41,322 nt of DNA from Nocardia sp. MH4 (GCF_019266065.1 NZ_LPNR01000071.1:1-41322), one strand, 5' to 3'; numbered from the stretch's first letter, positions 13,498 through 22,024 are shown. Made by a program: numbers and translations. The notes: a model not told the origin generated them from the sequence alone.

Positions 13498-14555
13498 GCA
13501 CGCCGTGCGGCATCTGCACGCGCCTCGTCGGCGACCGGCTCGCGCTGTGCGAGGTATGCGGCCGGACGCTCGTCGACGCACTGCTCGCCGTCCCGAGCCT
13601 GCTCGCCGACCTCGAAACGGCGCGCAGCGGGCAGGCCCGCGTCACCGACGGCCGCGCCGGTGGCCGGTCGGCCGAGGCGCCGCTACCGATCAAGGACACG
13701 AGCAGCGAGCAGCGCGGCCGAGGTGTGCGCCTGCTCGGCGAACGTGACGCCCTGGCGCTCTCGACCGCGCTGCACGGGTGGGCCCGCGTGCTCGCCGACC
13801 ACCTCGGCGCCGAGGTACCGATCGAATCACGCGCCCTGGCCGTGCTCGCCGCCAACGCGAGGCACACCGGCGGCTCGGTCGAGGCGCCCGCCGTCGTGCA
13901 CGAGTGCCGCCTGCGCGACGGCGTGCGTGTCCGAGAATCCCGGGTGGCGCTGCGCACCGCCGCTCACCTCATCACGCCGGTACAGACCGACGAACGGCTC
14001 GCGGTCTGGCTCGCCTCGCACCCGCTCGAGCTGCGCCAGCTCGACGCCGTCGAACAGGCGTACCACGACATCGTCAACGCGACCGGCGCGCTACGGCGCG
14101 CGATCGATCGGCCCTCCGATCGCCGGTACCTCGGCCGGTGCCCGACCGTCGTCGCCGAGGTGACGCGCTGGGGCGAGCCGACACCCGCGCGCGCCGTGCG
14201 ATGTGAGGCGAACCTGTGGGCCGACGAATCGTCGTGGGTGAGGTGCCCGCGGTGCCATGTGCAGCACGAGGTCGCCCGGATCGAGGCCGCGGCCACCGAG
14301 GCGGCCCGCGAAATGCTGTGCACCATGCCCGAGCTGCTGCACGCCTGCGCGGCCGTCGGGTCACCGATCGCCCGGCGCACCGGCTACCGGTGGGCCGCCG
14401 AGGGCCGCCTCACCCGGCGCGCATGGCTCATCCGATCACGCGCCGGTGTCCGCATCACCGACCGGCACGAGGACGGCGCGGTGCCGGTCTACCGCGTCGG
14501 CGACGCGCTCGAGCTGGCGCGGCGCGAGACCATCGAGAGCGGATCAAGGGCGTAG
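13494..14555 (+). CDS. Zinc-ribbon protein with C-terminal HTH-like domain
   Basis: 353 aa. The N-terminus has CGIC and CEVC (residues 5-21), a zinc ribbon. A helical middle region follows. A second Cys/His set (CEANLW, CPRCHVQH) lies around 240-260. The C-terminus ends in what reads as a MerR-like HTH and wing (SPIARRTGYRWAAEGRL, then RAGVRITDRHEDGAVPVYRV). It is the last early gene before a terminator-like hairpin and the packaging genes, so a late-gene activator is a reasonable guess, unproven. Confidence 0.65.
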   Translation: MSTPCGICTRLVGDRLALCEVCGRTLVDALLAVPSLLADLETARSGQARVTDGRAGGRSAEAPLPIKDTSSEQRGRGVRLLGERDALALSTALHGWARVLADHLGAEVPIESRALAVLAANARHTGGSVEAPAVVHECRLRDGVRVRESRVALRTAAHLITPVQTDERLAVWLASHPLELRQLDAVEQAYHDIVNATGALRRAIDRPSDRRYLGRCPTVVAEVTRWGEPTPARAVRCEANLWADESSWVRCPRCHVQHEVARIEAAATEAAREMLCTMPELLHACAAVGSPIARRTGYRWAAEGRLTRRAWLIRSRAGVRITDRHEDGAVPVYRVGDALELARRETIESGSRA

Positions 14556-14565
14556 TCTGGAAATC

Positions 14566-14600
14566 GGCCGCCCTCGTCATCCCCCCCGACGAGGGCGGCC
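14566..14600 (+). terminator. Strong hairpin at the end of the early region
   Basis: GGCCGCCCTCGTC (14566-14578) and GACGAGGGCGGCC (14588-14600) pair perfectly over 13 bp with a 9-nt loop. It begins 11 bases after the last early stop codon. There is no T tract, but GC-rich stems without U tails are common in actinobacteria. It would work in either direction. Confidence 0.7.
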
Positions 14601-14660
14601 GTCGCATGTCCGGGCCCCGCCTCGAACGGCACGCCGCCGCGCCCTGCCCAACCGGCAAGA

Positions 14661-14689
14661 TCGAAAACGCTCTGACCTGGTGCTATTGT
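14661..14689 (+). promoter_or_regulatory. Putative promoter before the second hairpin
   Basis: TCGAAA (14661-14666), a 17-bp spacer and TATTGT (14684-14689) resemble a sigma-70-type promoter. A transcript would start near 14696, just before a hairpin, giving either a short RNA or a structured leader for the packaging genes. Consensus fit only. Confidence 0.3.
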
Positions 14690-14700
14690 GGGTGGCACCT

Positions 14701-14754
14701 CGAAACCGGTACTGACCGACCGACCCCAAAATCGGACGACAGTGCCGGTTTTCG
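14701..14754 (+). terminator. Long hairpin with T-rich 3' arm
   Basis: CGAAACCGGTACTG (14701-14714) pairs with CAGTGCCGGTTTTCG (14740-14754) with one bulge and one mismatch. An inner CCGA/TCGG stem can form. TTTT in the 3' arm gives it some intrinsic-terminator character. It may equally be a regulatory leader for the genes from 14974. Confidence 0.5.
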
Positions 14755-14973
14755 CATGTCAGAGGCCAATTCCGGCCCCACATTCTCGCGGTGCGTCAAC
14801 CCGAGCCCGGCAGGAACCACGATCCACCGGCCACCTCGGCAAGCAACCCAACGCACACCCTTCCCGATGCCGACTCACCTCGGCGTCGTGCCGCAACCCC
14901 GGTACTGACTGCCCGGGGGGTCACGCTGCGCACCGCGGTCCTCGTTCCATCCAGCCATCCGAGGAGTTCCGTC

Positions 14974-15078
14974 ATGATCGAAACCCTGTCCGCTGCTGTG
15001 TCCGCCGCCGCGTTCGCCGTCGATTGGGGCGATGTCCTCGCCATCGCCGCCGGTGTCCTGCTGCGGGCGATCCTCTGA
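14974..15078 (+). CDS. Tiny hydrophobic protein, 34 aa
   Basis: ATG 14974 follows GAGGAG by 8 bases. The peptide begins MIETLSAAVSAAAFAVDWGD and continues with a hydrophobic stretch, enough for one membrane helix. Its stop overlaps the next ATG (TGATG). It is the first of three tiny coupled ORFs that lead into the HNH gene. It may be a true small membrane protein or mainly a translational relay. Confidence 0.5.
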   Translation: MIETLSAAVSAAAFAVDWGDVLAIAAGVLLRAIL

Positions 15079-15176
15079 TGTCCGTGTTCAGCCTGCTGCT
15101 GGGGTGCCTGCTGCACAACCCCATCCGCACCCTCGAACAACCCATGCACACGCCAACACTCGAATGGCCGTTGTGA
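15078..15176 (+). CDS. Tiny ORF, 32 aa
   Basis: ATG 15078 shares a base with the previous stop (TGATG). The N-terminus is short and hydrophobic (MSVFSLLLGCLLHNP). The end overlaps the next GTG (GTGA). No homology recognised. Evidence is the coupled arrangement and modestly coding-like base use. Confidence 0.4.
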   Translation: MSVFSLLLGCLLHNPIRTLEQPMHTPTLEWPL

Positions 15177-15250
15177 CCATGCCCGCCTGGCTCGACGCCG
15201 TGCTCGCCCGCGTGGGCCAGTACATCGCGAGCAAGACGAACCACCGCTGA
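15173..15250 (+). CDS. Tiny ORF, 25 aa
   Basis: GTG 15173 overlaps the previous stop (GTGA). The peptide MTMPAWLDAVLARVGQYIAS is amphipathic, followed by a basic end. In-frame starts at 15164 (ATG) and 15179 (ATG) are alternatives. Its stop overlaps the HNH start (TGATG). Confidence 0.4.
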   Translation: MTMPAWLDAVLARVGQYIASKTNHR

Positions 15251-15588
15251 TGCCGAGCCGACCACCGCGCGTATGCAACCGATGCCGGCGCCCCGCACCG
15301 GCCGGGCAACGCTGCCCCTGTACGCCTGCCTGGTCGGGTGGCGCGTGGAGTGGTGGCAGTACGCGACGGTGGCGCACGCTGCGCGAGGCCAAGCTCAAGG
15401 ACGAGCCGATATGCGAAGCACGAGGATGCCACCGCCTCGCCGTCGAGGTCGACCACATCACGCCCCTGAGCGCAGGCGGGGCGCGCTACGACTGGGCCAA
15501 CCTACAAGCGCTGTGCGAGCCGTGCCACGCAGCGAAGACCAGCGCCGACGCCGCCTCGGGTCGACGCCGCACCGCCCCACAGGGGTAG
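15250..15588 (+). CDS. HNH endonuclease
   Basis: 112 aa. The HNH core is clear: Asp68-His69 in VEVDHITPLSAGG, Asn84 in DWANLQAL, and CEPCHAAK ending in Cys92-His93. Cys55, Cys60, Cys89 and Cys92 are the likely zinc ligands. HNH proteins beside terminase genes assist cos cleavage in many siphoviruses (established for HK97-like phages). It is coupled to the tiny ORF upstream and lies 119 bp before terS. Confidence 0.9.
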   Translation: MPSRPPRVCNRCRRPAPAGQRCPCTPAWSGGAWSGGSTRRWRTLREAKLKDEPICEARGCHRLAVEVDHITPLSAGGARYDWANLQALCEPCHAAKTSADAASGRRRTAPQG

Positions 15589-15707
15589 GGGGGTCGCAAT
15601 CGCTGAGGGGACCGGCACGGCCACCGGCGGTGCAGCTTTCATTTTGCGCGCTCAACTCCGGCGCAATGGGGGTCGCCGCCCGGCATCGACCCGGGAGGGG
15701 GTGACCG
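15589..15707. other. Gap between HNH and terS, candidate cos region
   Basis: The 119-bp gap lies between the HNH and small terminase genes, where cos sites of HK97-type phages are usual. It has a locally AT-rich block (TTTCATTTTG, about 15636-15645) in GC-rich sequence, and GGACCGGCACGGCCACCGG upstream with short dyads. The exact cleavage positions cannot be read. The terS ribosome site GGGAGGGGGTG is at its end. Confidence 0.35.
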
Positions 15708-16193
15708 ATGGCAGCACCGGTACAGCGCCCGGCGAACCTGCGCCTACTGGGCGGGCGGGCCGAAGGCCGCGACAGTGGCGGTCGGGTGGTCACCCCGCCG
15801 CCCGCGTTCCGGCGCATCCCACCCCGGCCGCCGACGTGGCTCTCGCGCGAGGCCGCGGCCGAATGGAAGCGCGTCGTTCCGGGCCTGTCTCGCCTCGACC
15901 TGCTCAAGGAGGAGGACCGCGCCGCCCTGACCGCGTACTGCGAGACGTGGGCGACCTACGTCGCGGCAATCCGGGACGTGCGCAAGAACGGCCTCGTGGT
16001 CGAGAACCGCTCGACGCGCAAGGACGGCACCGAGGCGACGTGGTCGACGAAGAACCCCGCCGTAGCGGTGGCCGAGACGGCAGCGAAGCAACTCCGCGCG
16101 TGGTGCCATGAGTTCGGCCTGACGCCGTCGGCCGAGGCCCGGCTCGGGCGGGACGGCGGCGGCGATGAGCCGGACGACGACCCGTTCGCCTGA
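15708..16193 (+). CDS. terS: Terminase small subunit (P27 family)
   Basis: 161 aa. It reads as a P27-type small terminase: PPTWLSREAAAEWKRVVPGL, then LKEEDRAALTAYCETWATYV, and a C-terminal helix ending in LGL-like LGRDGGGDEPDDDPFA. It recognises the packaging site and feeds DNA to the large subunit. The large subunit gene begins inside it, 29 bases before its end. Confidence 0.85.
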   Translation: MAAPVQRPANLRLLGGRAEGRDSGGRVVTPPPAFRRIPPRPPTWLSREAAAEWKRVVPGLSRLDLLKEEDRAALTAYCETWATYVAAIRDVRKNGLVVENRSTRKDGTEATWSTKNPAVAVAETAAKQLRAWCHEFGLTPSAEARLGRDGGGDEPDDDPFA

Positions 16194-17919
16194 GCTCCCC
16201 GACGCCGAGGAACTCGACCGGCTCAAGCTCTCGCCCGAGGTCGCCTGGTACCTGCTCGACCGCGGCATTCCGTTGCCGGACTGCCCGCCTCGGTGGAAGA
16301 CGCCCGAGCCGCGCGACGAGCCCGGCGCCCGATTCGATCCCGAGCGCGTCGACCGTGTGCTCGCCGCGTTCCGATCGCTGCGCCACACCAAGGGCCGCCT
16401 CGCCGGTAGGCCGCTGGTGCCGGACCCCTGGCAAGTCGCCTACCTGCTCGCCCCGGTGTTCGGGTGGGTCCACCTCGACGAGGACCTCGGCGTGTACGTG
16501 CGCATCGCCCGCACGGTGTACGTCGACCTGCCCCGCAAGAACGGCAAGTCGACGATCGCGGGCGGGATCGGGATCTACCTCACCTGCGCCGATGGCGAGG
16601 AAGGCGCGCAGGTGATCGCCGCGGCGACGCGCCTCGAGCAGGCACAGTTCGTGTTCGCGCCGATCAAGCAACTAGCCGAGAAGGCCCCGGCGCTGCGCAA
16701 GCACGTCAAGACCTACAAGGCCAAGATCGTGCACGGCCGGACCGGCTCGTACTTCCAGCCGGTCTCGAATGCCGGTGATGCCCAGCACGGCGCCGACCTG
16801 CACGGCGGCATCGTCGACGAACTCCACCTGCACCGGACGAACGACTTGGTGGAGGCGATCGAGACCGGCACCGGCTCGCGGTCGCAACCGCTGATCGTGT
16901 TCATCACGACCGCGGATGCGAGCCGGAAAGAGACCCCGTACGACCGCAAGCGGACGCTCGTCGAGCAGCTCGCGCGCGGCGTGCTCAAGGACCCGGCCAC
17001 CTATGGCGTGATCTGGGCGGCCGACGCCGAACGGGCCGACGCCGACCCCGAGTACGCGTTCACCGAGGAGGCGCAGCGCGAGGCGAATCCCGGGTTCGGG
17101 ATCTCGCCGACGCGGGCGTTCCTGCGGCAAGCCGCGGTGAAGGCGCAGCAGTCACCGGCCGACCTGTCGTCGTACCTGCGGCTACACCTCGGCCTGCGCA
17201 CCAAGCAAGCCACCCGGTACCTCGACGTGGCGGCGTGGGATCGGAACGCGAGCATCGTCGACCTCGACCGCCTGCGCGGCCGGGCCGCGTTCGGCGGCCT
17301 CGACCTCGCCAGCGTTTCCGACCTGACCGCGTTGTGCTGGGTGTTCCCCGATGCCGAGCGCGGCGGCTACGACCTGCTGTGGCGTATCTGGACACCCGAG
17401 GAGAACGTCGCCGCCCTCGACAAGCGCACCGCGGGCGCCGCCTCGGTGTGGGTGCGGCGCGGCATCCTGACCACCACGCCGGGCAACGTCACCGACTACG
17501 ACTTCATCCAGTCGGTGATTACCGCGGACTCGCAGACCTACGACGTGCGCGAAATCGCGTACGACAGGTGGAATTCGAGTCAGCTCGTGAACGACCTCAC
17601 CGCCGACGGTGCGCCCATGGTGACCATGGGCCAAGGGTTCGCGTCGATGTCGGCGCCGACGAAAGAGCTCAAGCGGCTCATGTTGTCCGGCACTGAGGCC
17701 CGGCCGGTGCTGCGGCACGGCGGCAACCCGGCGGTGCGGTGGACCGTCGACAACTTCGCGGTGGCGATCGACGCGGCCGAGAACGTCAAGCCCGACAAGG
17801 CGAACGCCGCCGACAAGATCGACCCCGTCGTCGCGCTGATCATGGCGCTTTCCCGGGCGATCGAGGCCGCACCGAAAACGACCAGTGCCTACGACGACAA
17901 CGACCTCATGGTCGTGTGA
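16165..17919 (+). CDS. terL: Terminase large subunit
   Basis: 584-aa packaging motor. The ATPase domain has Walker A PRKNGKST (123-130) and Walker B GIVDELH (215-221). The C-terminal nuclease domain carries GGLDLASVSDLTAL (Asp380), IAYDRW, and a final acidic patch DKIDPVVALIMAL (about 550-562). It belongs to the HK97-like Terminase_1 group by motif spacing. Length is normal. ATG 16165 overlaps terS by 29 bases. Confidence 0.95.
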   Translation: MSRTTTRSPELPDAEELDRLKLSPEVAWYLLDRGIPLPDCPPRWKTPEPRDEPGARFDPERVDRVLAAFRSLRHTKGRLAGRPLVPDPWQVAYLLAPVFGWVHLDEDLGVYVRIARTVYVDLPRKNGKSTIAGGIGIYLTCADGEEGAQVIAAATRLEQAQFVFAPIKQLAEKAPALRKHVKTYKAKIVHGRTGSYFQPVSNAGDAQHGADLHGGIVDELHLHRTNDLVEAIETGTGSRSQPLIVFITTADASRKETPYDRKRTLVEQLARGVLKDPATYGVIWAADAERADADPEYAFTEEAQREANPGFGISPTRAFLRQAAVKAQQSPADLSSYLRLHLGLRTKQATRYLDVAAWDRNASIVDLDRLRGRAAFGGLDLASVSDLTALCWVFPDAERGGYDLLWRIWTPEENVAALDKRTAGAASVWVRRGILTTTPGNVTDYDFIQSVITADSQTYDVREIAYDRWNSSQLVNDLTADGAPMVTMGQGFASMSAPTKELKRLMLSGTEARPVLRHGGNPAVRWTVDNFAVAIDAAENVKPDKANAADKIDPVVALIMALSRAIEAAPKTTSAYDDNDLMVV

Positions 17920-17928
17920 AGGGCGGCT

Positions 17929-18207
17929 ATGGAATTCCTCGGCCTCGGCCTGGTGCTCGTCGCGGTGGTGCTCGCCGGTTTGGCCGGCGCCACGTGGTGG
18001 CGCGCTCGCCGGTACATCGCGCACCGCCGGGTCGTGGTGAACCTGCGCACCGGCACCGCGGTGTCGGGCGTCGTCACCGAGATACGCGGGCCGCTGCTCA
18101 TCGTCCGCGACGCGACCGTGCACGACGGCGACCAAGCGGCCCCGGCCGACGGCGAGATCGTCATCGACCGCGCGAACGTCGACTACATCCAGGCGCTGAG
18201 GGGGTGA
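17929..18207 (+). CDS. Small membrane-anchored protein between terminase and portal
   Basis: 92 aa. Residues about 3-24 form one transmembrane helix, followed by a short basic stretch (WWRARRYIAHRR). The remainder is a small beta domain (VVVNLRTGTAVSGVVTEIRG and IVIDRANVDYIQAL). A gene of this kind between terL and portal recurs in actinobacterial siphoviruses (general knowledge); its job is unknown. Confidence 0.75.
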   Translation: MEFLGLGLVLVAVVLAGLAGATWWRARRYIAHRRVVVNLRTGTAVSGVVTEIRGPLLIVRDATVHDGDQAAPADGEIVIDRANVDYIQALRG

Positions 18208-18210
18208 GAC

Positions 18211-19488
18211 GTGGCGTTCGTCGTCTCTGAGGGGTCTATCCGGTCACTGTCGCGGCCGGGGGCGCCTGCCATGCCGCGGCTGAGGTTGGCCGATGACATG
18301 ACCATGGATTACCTCGAGCTGTGGCGCACGCAGGGCTCGGTACGCACGTGCGTGTCGTTCCTGGCGCGCAACGTCTCCGAGCTGGCGATTCACGTGTTCG
18401 AGCGGCGTAGCGACCTCGAGCGGGTACGCGTCACCAATCATCCGCTGCCCGAGCTGCTCGAAACACCGAACCCGTTCACCACGCAGTACCGCCTCATGTC
18501 CGCACTCATGCACGACATGGGGATCTGGGACCGCGCGTACTGGTGGAAGATCAAGCCCAAGAGCGGCGGCCTCGGCCTCGTGCGACTGCCTCCGCCGCTG
18601 GTCACGCCGAAGGGCGAGAACTGGCTCACCCCGGACCAATTCGAGGTGCAGGCGAGCCGCGGCAAGCGACTGATTCCGGCTGACGAGGTCGTGTACTTCC
18701 GCGGATACGCCGGGCTCGACGACTTCGGATCGTCGCCGATCGAGGCGCTGCGCTCGACGCTCGCCGAGGAGTGGGCCGCGGGCCGAATGCGCGAGCAGGT
18801 GCTACGCAACGGCGCCCGCGTCTCGGGCTACCTGTCCCGGCCGGTCGAGGCGCCAAAGTGGGAAGAACCCGCGCGCGAGCGGTTCCGCAAGTCGTGGCGG
18901 TCCCAGTACACCGGCGGCGGGCCCGAGGTCGGCGGGACGCCGGTCCTCGAGGACGGCATGACGTTCGTCCCCGCCTCGCAGACAGCGAAGGACTTGCAGT
19001 ACCTCGAGGTGCGCAAGCTCTCGCGCGAGGAGGTCGCCGCGGCGTACTTCATTCCGCCGCCCATGGTCGGAATCCTCGACCACGCAACGTTTTCCAACAT
19101 CACGCAGCAACACAAGATGCTGTATCAGGACACGCTCGGGCCCTGGCTCACCCAGCTCAAACAGGAGATCGAGTTACAGCTGATCCCGGACCTGAGCGCC
19201 GATCGGCTCTACGTCGAGTTCAACCTGCGCGAGAAGCTCAGCGGCTCGTTCGAGGAACGCGGCAAGACCATACAGACCGCCGTCGGTGGCCCGTGGATGA
19301 CGGTGAACGAGGCCCGCGCGCTGGACAACCGGCCGCCCATCGACGGCGGCGACGAGCTGATTCGCCCGCTCAACGTCACCCAGAACGGCGACCAGGACCC
19401 GACACCCGCCGAGCCTGCGGCCGACGACGACCCGGCCGACGAACCCACCGACCCGGCCGACCCCGTCGACCCGCCCGAGGAGGACTGA
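18211..19488 (+). CDS. Portal protein (HK97 family)
   Basis: 425 aa from GTG 18211. It forms the dodecameric ring at the head vertex. Recognisable portal segments include VRTCVSFLARNVSELAIHVF, LIPADEVVYFRGYAGLDDFG, RKLSREEVAAAYFIPPPMVG and DTLGPWLTQLKQEIELQL. The C-terminal about 40 residues are Asp/Pro repeats (DPADEPTDPADPVDP), a disordered tail. Position between terminase and protease agrees. Confidence 0.92.
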   Translation: MAFVVSEGSIRSLSRPGAPAMPRLRLADDMTMDYLELWRTQGSVRTCVSFLARNVSELAIHVFERRSDLERVRVTNHPLPELLETPNPFTTQYRLMSALMHDMGIWDRAYWWKIKPKSGGLGLVRLPPPLVTPKGENWLTPDQFEVQASRGKRLIPADEVVYFRGYAGLDDFGSSPIEALRSTLAEEWAAGRMREQVLRNGARVSGYLSRPVEAPKWEEPARERFRKSWRSQYTGGGPEVGGTPVLEDGMTFVPASQTAKDLQYLEVRKLSREEVAAAYFIPPPMVGILDHATFSNITQQHKMLYQDTLGPWLTQLKQEIELQLIPDLSADRLYVEFNLREKLSGSFEERGKTIQTAVGGPWMTVNEARALDNRPPIDGGDELIRPLNVTQNGDQDPTPAEPAADDDPADEPTDPADPVDPPEED

Positions 19489-19492
19489 GGCT

Positions 19493-20284
19493 GTGAACAC
19501 GAAATCATGCGCCGTGAAGATCAAGGCCGGGCCCGACGCCGGTCTCGCCGAGGGCGAGTTCGTCGCCTACGCCTCGGTGTTCGGGAACAAGGACAGCTAC
19601 GGCGACGTAGTCCAGCCCGGCGCGTTCGCCGCCACCCTCGAGGCGTGGGCCGCCAAGGGCGCCCCGATCCCGCTGCTGTGGGGCCACAACACCGCCGACC
19701 CCGACTTCAACCTCGGCGAGGTGGTCGAGGCCGCCGAGGACTTCCACGGGCTCAAGGTGCACGGCCGCCTCGACATGGAATCGCCGAAGTCCGCGCAGGT
19801 CTATCGGCTGCTCAAGTCCGGCCGGGTCTCGCAGATGTCGTTCGCGTACTCGATCGTCGAGGGCGAGTGGGTCGAGCCGGTCGGCGAGGGCAAGACCTAC
19901 AAGGACGCCTACTACTCGCTCAAGGCCCTCGACCTGTTCGAGGTGTCCATCGTGCCGATCGGCGCCAACCAGGAAACCGAGATCCTCGCCGTCAAGGCCG
20001 CCGCCGGGGCGCTGCGCGCCAAGGCCGGGCGCGTGCTGTCGGCGAAGAACGAGGACCTCATCCGCGAGACGGTGGGCCAGCTCGAGCAGGCCACCGCATC
20101 TCTGAAAGCCATACTCCCCGTGGATGACTCGGGCGAGGACGAAGAAGACCAGGACAAGACCAGCGGTAAGGAACCGTCCCCGGGGAAGTCTGGCCAGACT
20201 CCCGCCGGTAAGACCACGCCGAATCCGGTCGTCTCCCTGGCGTCACTGGACGCGCTCGTACTCGAAATCGAGTGCAGCGCATAG
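19493..20284 (+). CDS. Prohead protease (HK97 U35 family)
   Basis: 263-aa serine protease that matures the capsid. GEFVAYASVFGNKDSYGDVV at the N-terminus, His65 in LLWGHN and Ser113/Ser116 in RVSQMSFAYS are the family signature. DLFEVSIVPIGANQET follows as expected. The C-terminal about 60 residues are charged and flexible. GTG 19493 lies five bases after the portal stop. Confidence 0.9.
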   Translation: MNTKSCAVKIKAGPDAGLAEGEFVAYASVFGNKDSYGDVVQPGAFAATLEAWAAKGAPIPLLWGHNTADPDFNLGEVVEAAEDFHGLKVHGRLDMESPKSAQVYRLLKSGRVSQMSFAYSIVEGEWVEPVGEGKTYKDAYYSLKALDLFEVSIVPIGANQETEILAVKAAAGALRAKAGRVLSAKNEDLIRETVGQLEQATASLKAILPVDDSGEDEEDQDKTSGKEPSPGKSGQTPAGKTTPNPVVSLASLDALVLEIECSA

Positions 20285-20312
20285 CAACTCATACGACCAG
20301 GAGGAACACACC

Positions 20313-21623
20313 ATGATGACCAAGACCAAGCTCGCCGACCTCCAGAAGGCCGCCCTTGCGGCGACCGCCGAGGCGCGCGAGATCGTCGAGAAGCACGGCG
20401 ACCCCTCGAGCTGGGCCGAGGCCGTGCTCGCCGACTACAACGCGGCCATGCAGAAGGGCAAGGACCTGCTCGAGCAGGTCAAGGTCGCCAAGCGCGACCT
20501 CGAGGTGATCGAGGAGGCCAAGGGCCTGGCCGCCGAGATCGGCGAGCCCGCGGTCGAGGACCTCGACGCCCAAGGCAATCGCCCGATCCGCGAGCGGGTG
20601 AAGTCGCTCGGCTTGCAGGTGATCGAGTCGCCGTCGTTCAAGGCGGCGATGGCGCCGTTCAAGGGCGGCCACGTCCCGGACCGCACGCACTTCCAGACCG
20701 ACCCCGTCTCGGTCAAGGGCCTGTTCGTCGGCGGGTCCGACACTTCCGCCGGCGCTTTCGTCGTGCCCGAGCAGACGGGCATCGTCGAGACGCTCGGCCG
20801 CAAGGAACTCAAGATTCGCGACCTGGTGTCGGTGCGCCGCACCGGCTCCGATGTCGTCGAGTACGTCGCGCAGACCAGCCACACCAACGCCGCGGCCGTC
20901 GTGCCCGAGGCGACGAGCTCGGCCGCGCCGACCGCCCCGGCCACCGTGCCGGGCGCGCTGGTGCTGAACCCGAACGGCGGCTACAAGCCCGAGGGCTCGT
21001 GGGCCTACGAGCGGCGCACCTCGAACGTGAAGACCATTGCCGAATGGGTGCCGGCCACCAAGCGCGCACTCGCCGACGTGGCCGCGCTCGAGGGCCTGAT
21101 CAACGACGAGTTGCGCGTCGACATCGCCGAGGCCGAAGAGGGCCAGATCCTCGCGGGCGATGGCTCGGGCGAGAACTTCACCGGCATTCTCAACTGGTCG
21201 GGCGTGCAGACGCAGGTGTTTGCGACCGACCTGTTCACCTCGATCCGCAAGGGCATCACCAAGGCCCGCACGGTCGGCCGCGTCAACCCGACCGGCATCG
21301 TGGTGAACCCGGCCGACGCCGAGACCATCGACCTGACCAAGGACGCGGACGGCCGGTACTACTACGGCGGCCCGTTCTCGATCGGACAGCGCACCCTGTG
21401 GGGCCTGCCGGTCGTCGAGTCCGAGACTCAGCCCGCGGGCGAGGCGCTGCTCGGCGATTTCAACAAGGCCGTCATCTGGGACCGCGAGCAGACCACGGTC
21501 ACCATGACCGACTCTCACGCGGATTTCTTCATCCGCAACATGGTCGCGATCCTCGCCGAGGAGCGGCTCGCGTTCGCCGTCACCCGGCCGACCGCGTTCG
21601 TCAAGGTCGACATCACCGCGTGA
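20313..21623 (+). CDS. Major capsid protein (HK97 fold, with N-terminal delta domain)
   Basis: 436 aa. Residues about 1-110 are coiled coil (for example AEAVLADYNAAMQKGKDLLE), the delta/scaffold part the protease would remove. The HK97 fold follows, with segments such as RDLVSVRRTGSDVVEYV, KTIAEWVPATKRALADVAAL, ILAGDGSGENFTGIL and FIRNMVAILAEERLAFAV. ATG 20313 has a strong AGGAGG. No separate scaffold gene is seen, as expected when a delta domain is present. Confidence 0.93.
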   Translation: MMTKTKLADLQKAALAATAEAREIVEKHGDPSSWAEAVLADYNAAMQKGKDLLEQVKVAKRDLEVIEEAKGLAAEIGEPAVEDLDAQGNRPIRERVKSLGLQVIESPSFKAAMAPFKGGHVPDRTHFQTDPVSVKGLFVGGSDTSAGAFVVPEQTGIVETLGRKELKIRDLVSVRRTGSDVVEYVAQTSHTNAAAVVPEATSSAAPTAPATVPGALVLNPNGGYKPEGSWAYERRTSNVKTIAEWVPATKRALADVAALEGLINDELRVDIAEAEEGQILAGDGSGENFTGILNWSGVQTQVFATDLFTSIRKGITKARTVGRVNPTGIVVNPADAETIDLTKDADGRYYYGGPFSIGQRTLWGLPVVESETQPAGEALLGDFNKAVIWDREQTTVTMTDSHADFFIRNMVAILAEERLAFAVTRPTAFVKVDITA

Positions 21624-21694
21624 TGTCGCTGTTCACCTCGCGGGCGGCCGGTGCCCCGGCCCCGGCCGCCCGCACTCAGCAGGAGGAGGGATGC

Positions 21695-22024
21695 ATGTCC
21701 GAACTTCGCGTGTACGAGGTCGAGGTGCACGGGTGGCCGACCACGTTGCAGCTCACCGAGACCGACGCCGCCGCGCGCGGTCTCACCGACGAGGACACCG
21801 TCGAGCATCGCACCGCGGTACGCGAGTGGCTCGCGGCCGAGGTCGTCGAGACCGCCCGCCTCGAGGCCGAGCAGGTCGCCGCCGAGTCCGCGCGTCTGGC
21901 CGAGGAGGAGGTCGCGCAGCGGAGCGCCGCCGAGGCGCCTTCGACCGCCGAGGCCGAGGAGGCGCCCGCCAAGGGCCGCACCCCGGCGAACAAGTCCCGG
22001 ACCGCGGCGAATAAGGGCACGTAG
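21695..22024 (+). CDS. Hypothetical head/neck-region protein
   Basis: 109 aa. ATG 21695 is chosen because AGGAGGAGGG ends 4 bases before it; an in-frame ATG at 21623 overlaps the capsid stop (TGATG) and would add 24 residues. A short beta N-terminus (ELRVYEVEVHGWPTTLQLTE) is followed by a long Glu/Ala helix and a basic tail (ANKSRTAANKGT). Small proteins of this kind often follow the capsid gene; the role is unknown. Confidence 0.7.
   Translation: MSELRVYEVEVHGWPTTLQLTETDAAARGLTDEDTVEHRTAVREWLAAEVVETARLEAEQVAAESARLAEEEVAQRSAAEAPSTAEAEEAPAKGRTPANKSRTAANKGT

Larger units (their letters stand above)
14601..14973. other. Non-coding interval with promoter-like and hairpin elements
   Basis: No convincing ORF lies here; open frames on both strands look like chance frames. 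A second long hairpin lies at 14701-14754. TCGCATGTC follows both this hairpin and the early terminator (14602-14610 and 14752-14760), exactly 150 bp apart. From about 14760 to 14973 I see no defined element apart from the GAGGAG ribosome site before 14974. Confidence 0.5.

Noticed and set aside
14601..14973. tRNA gene in the non-coding interval
   Set aside because: The hairpins do not form a cloverleaf with T-loop GTTCRA spacing.
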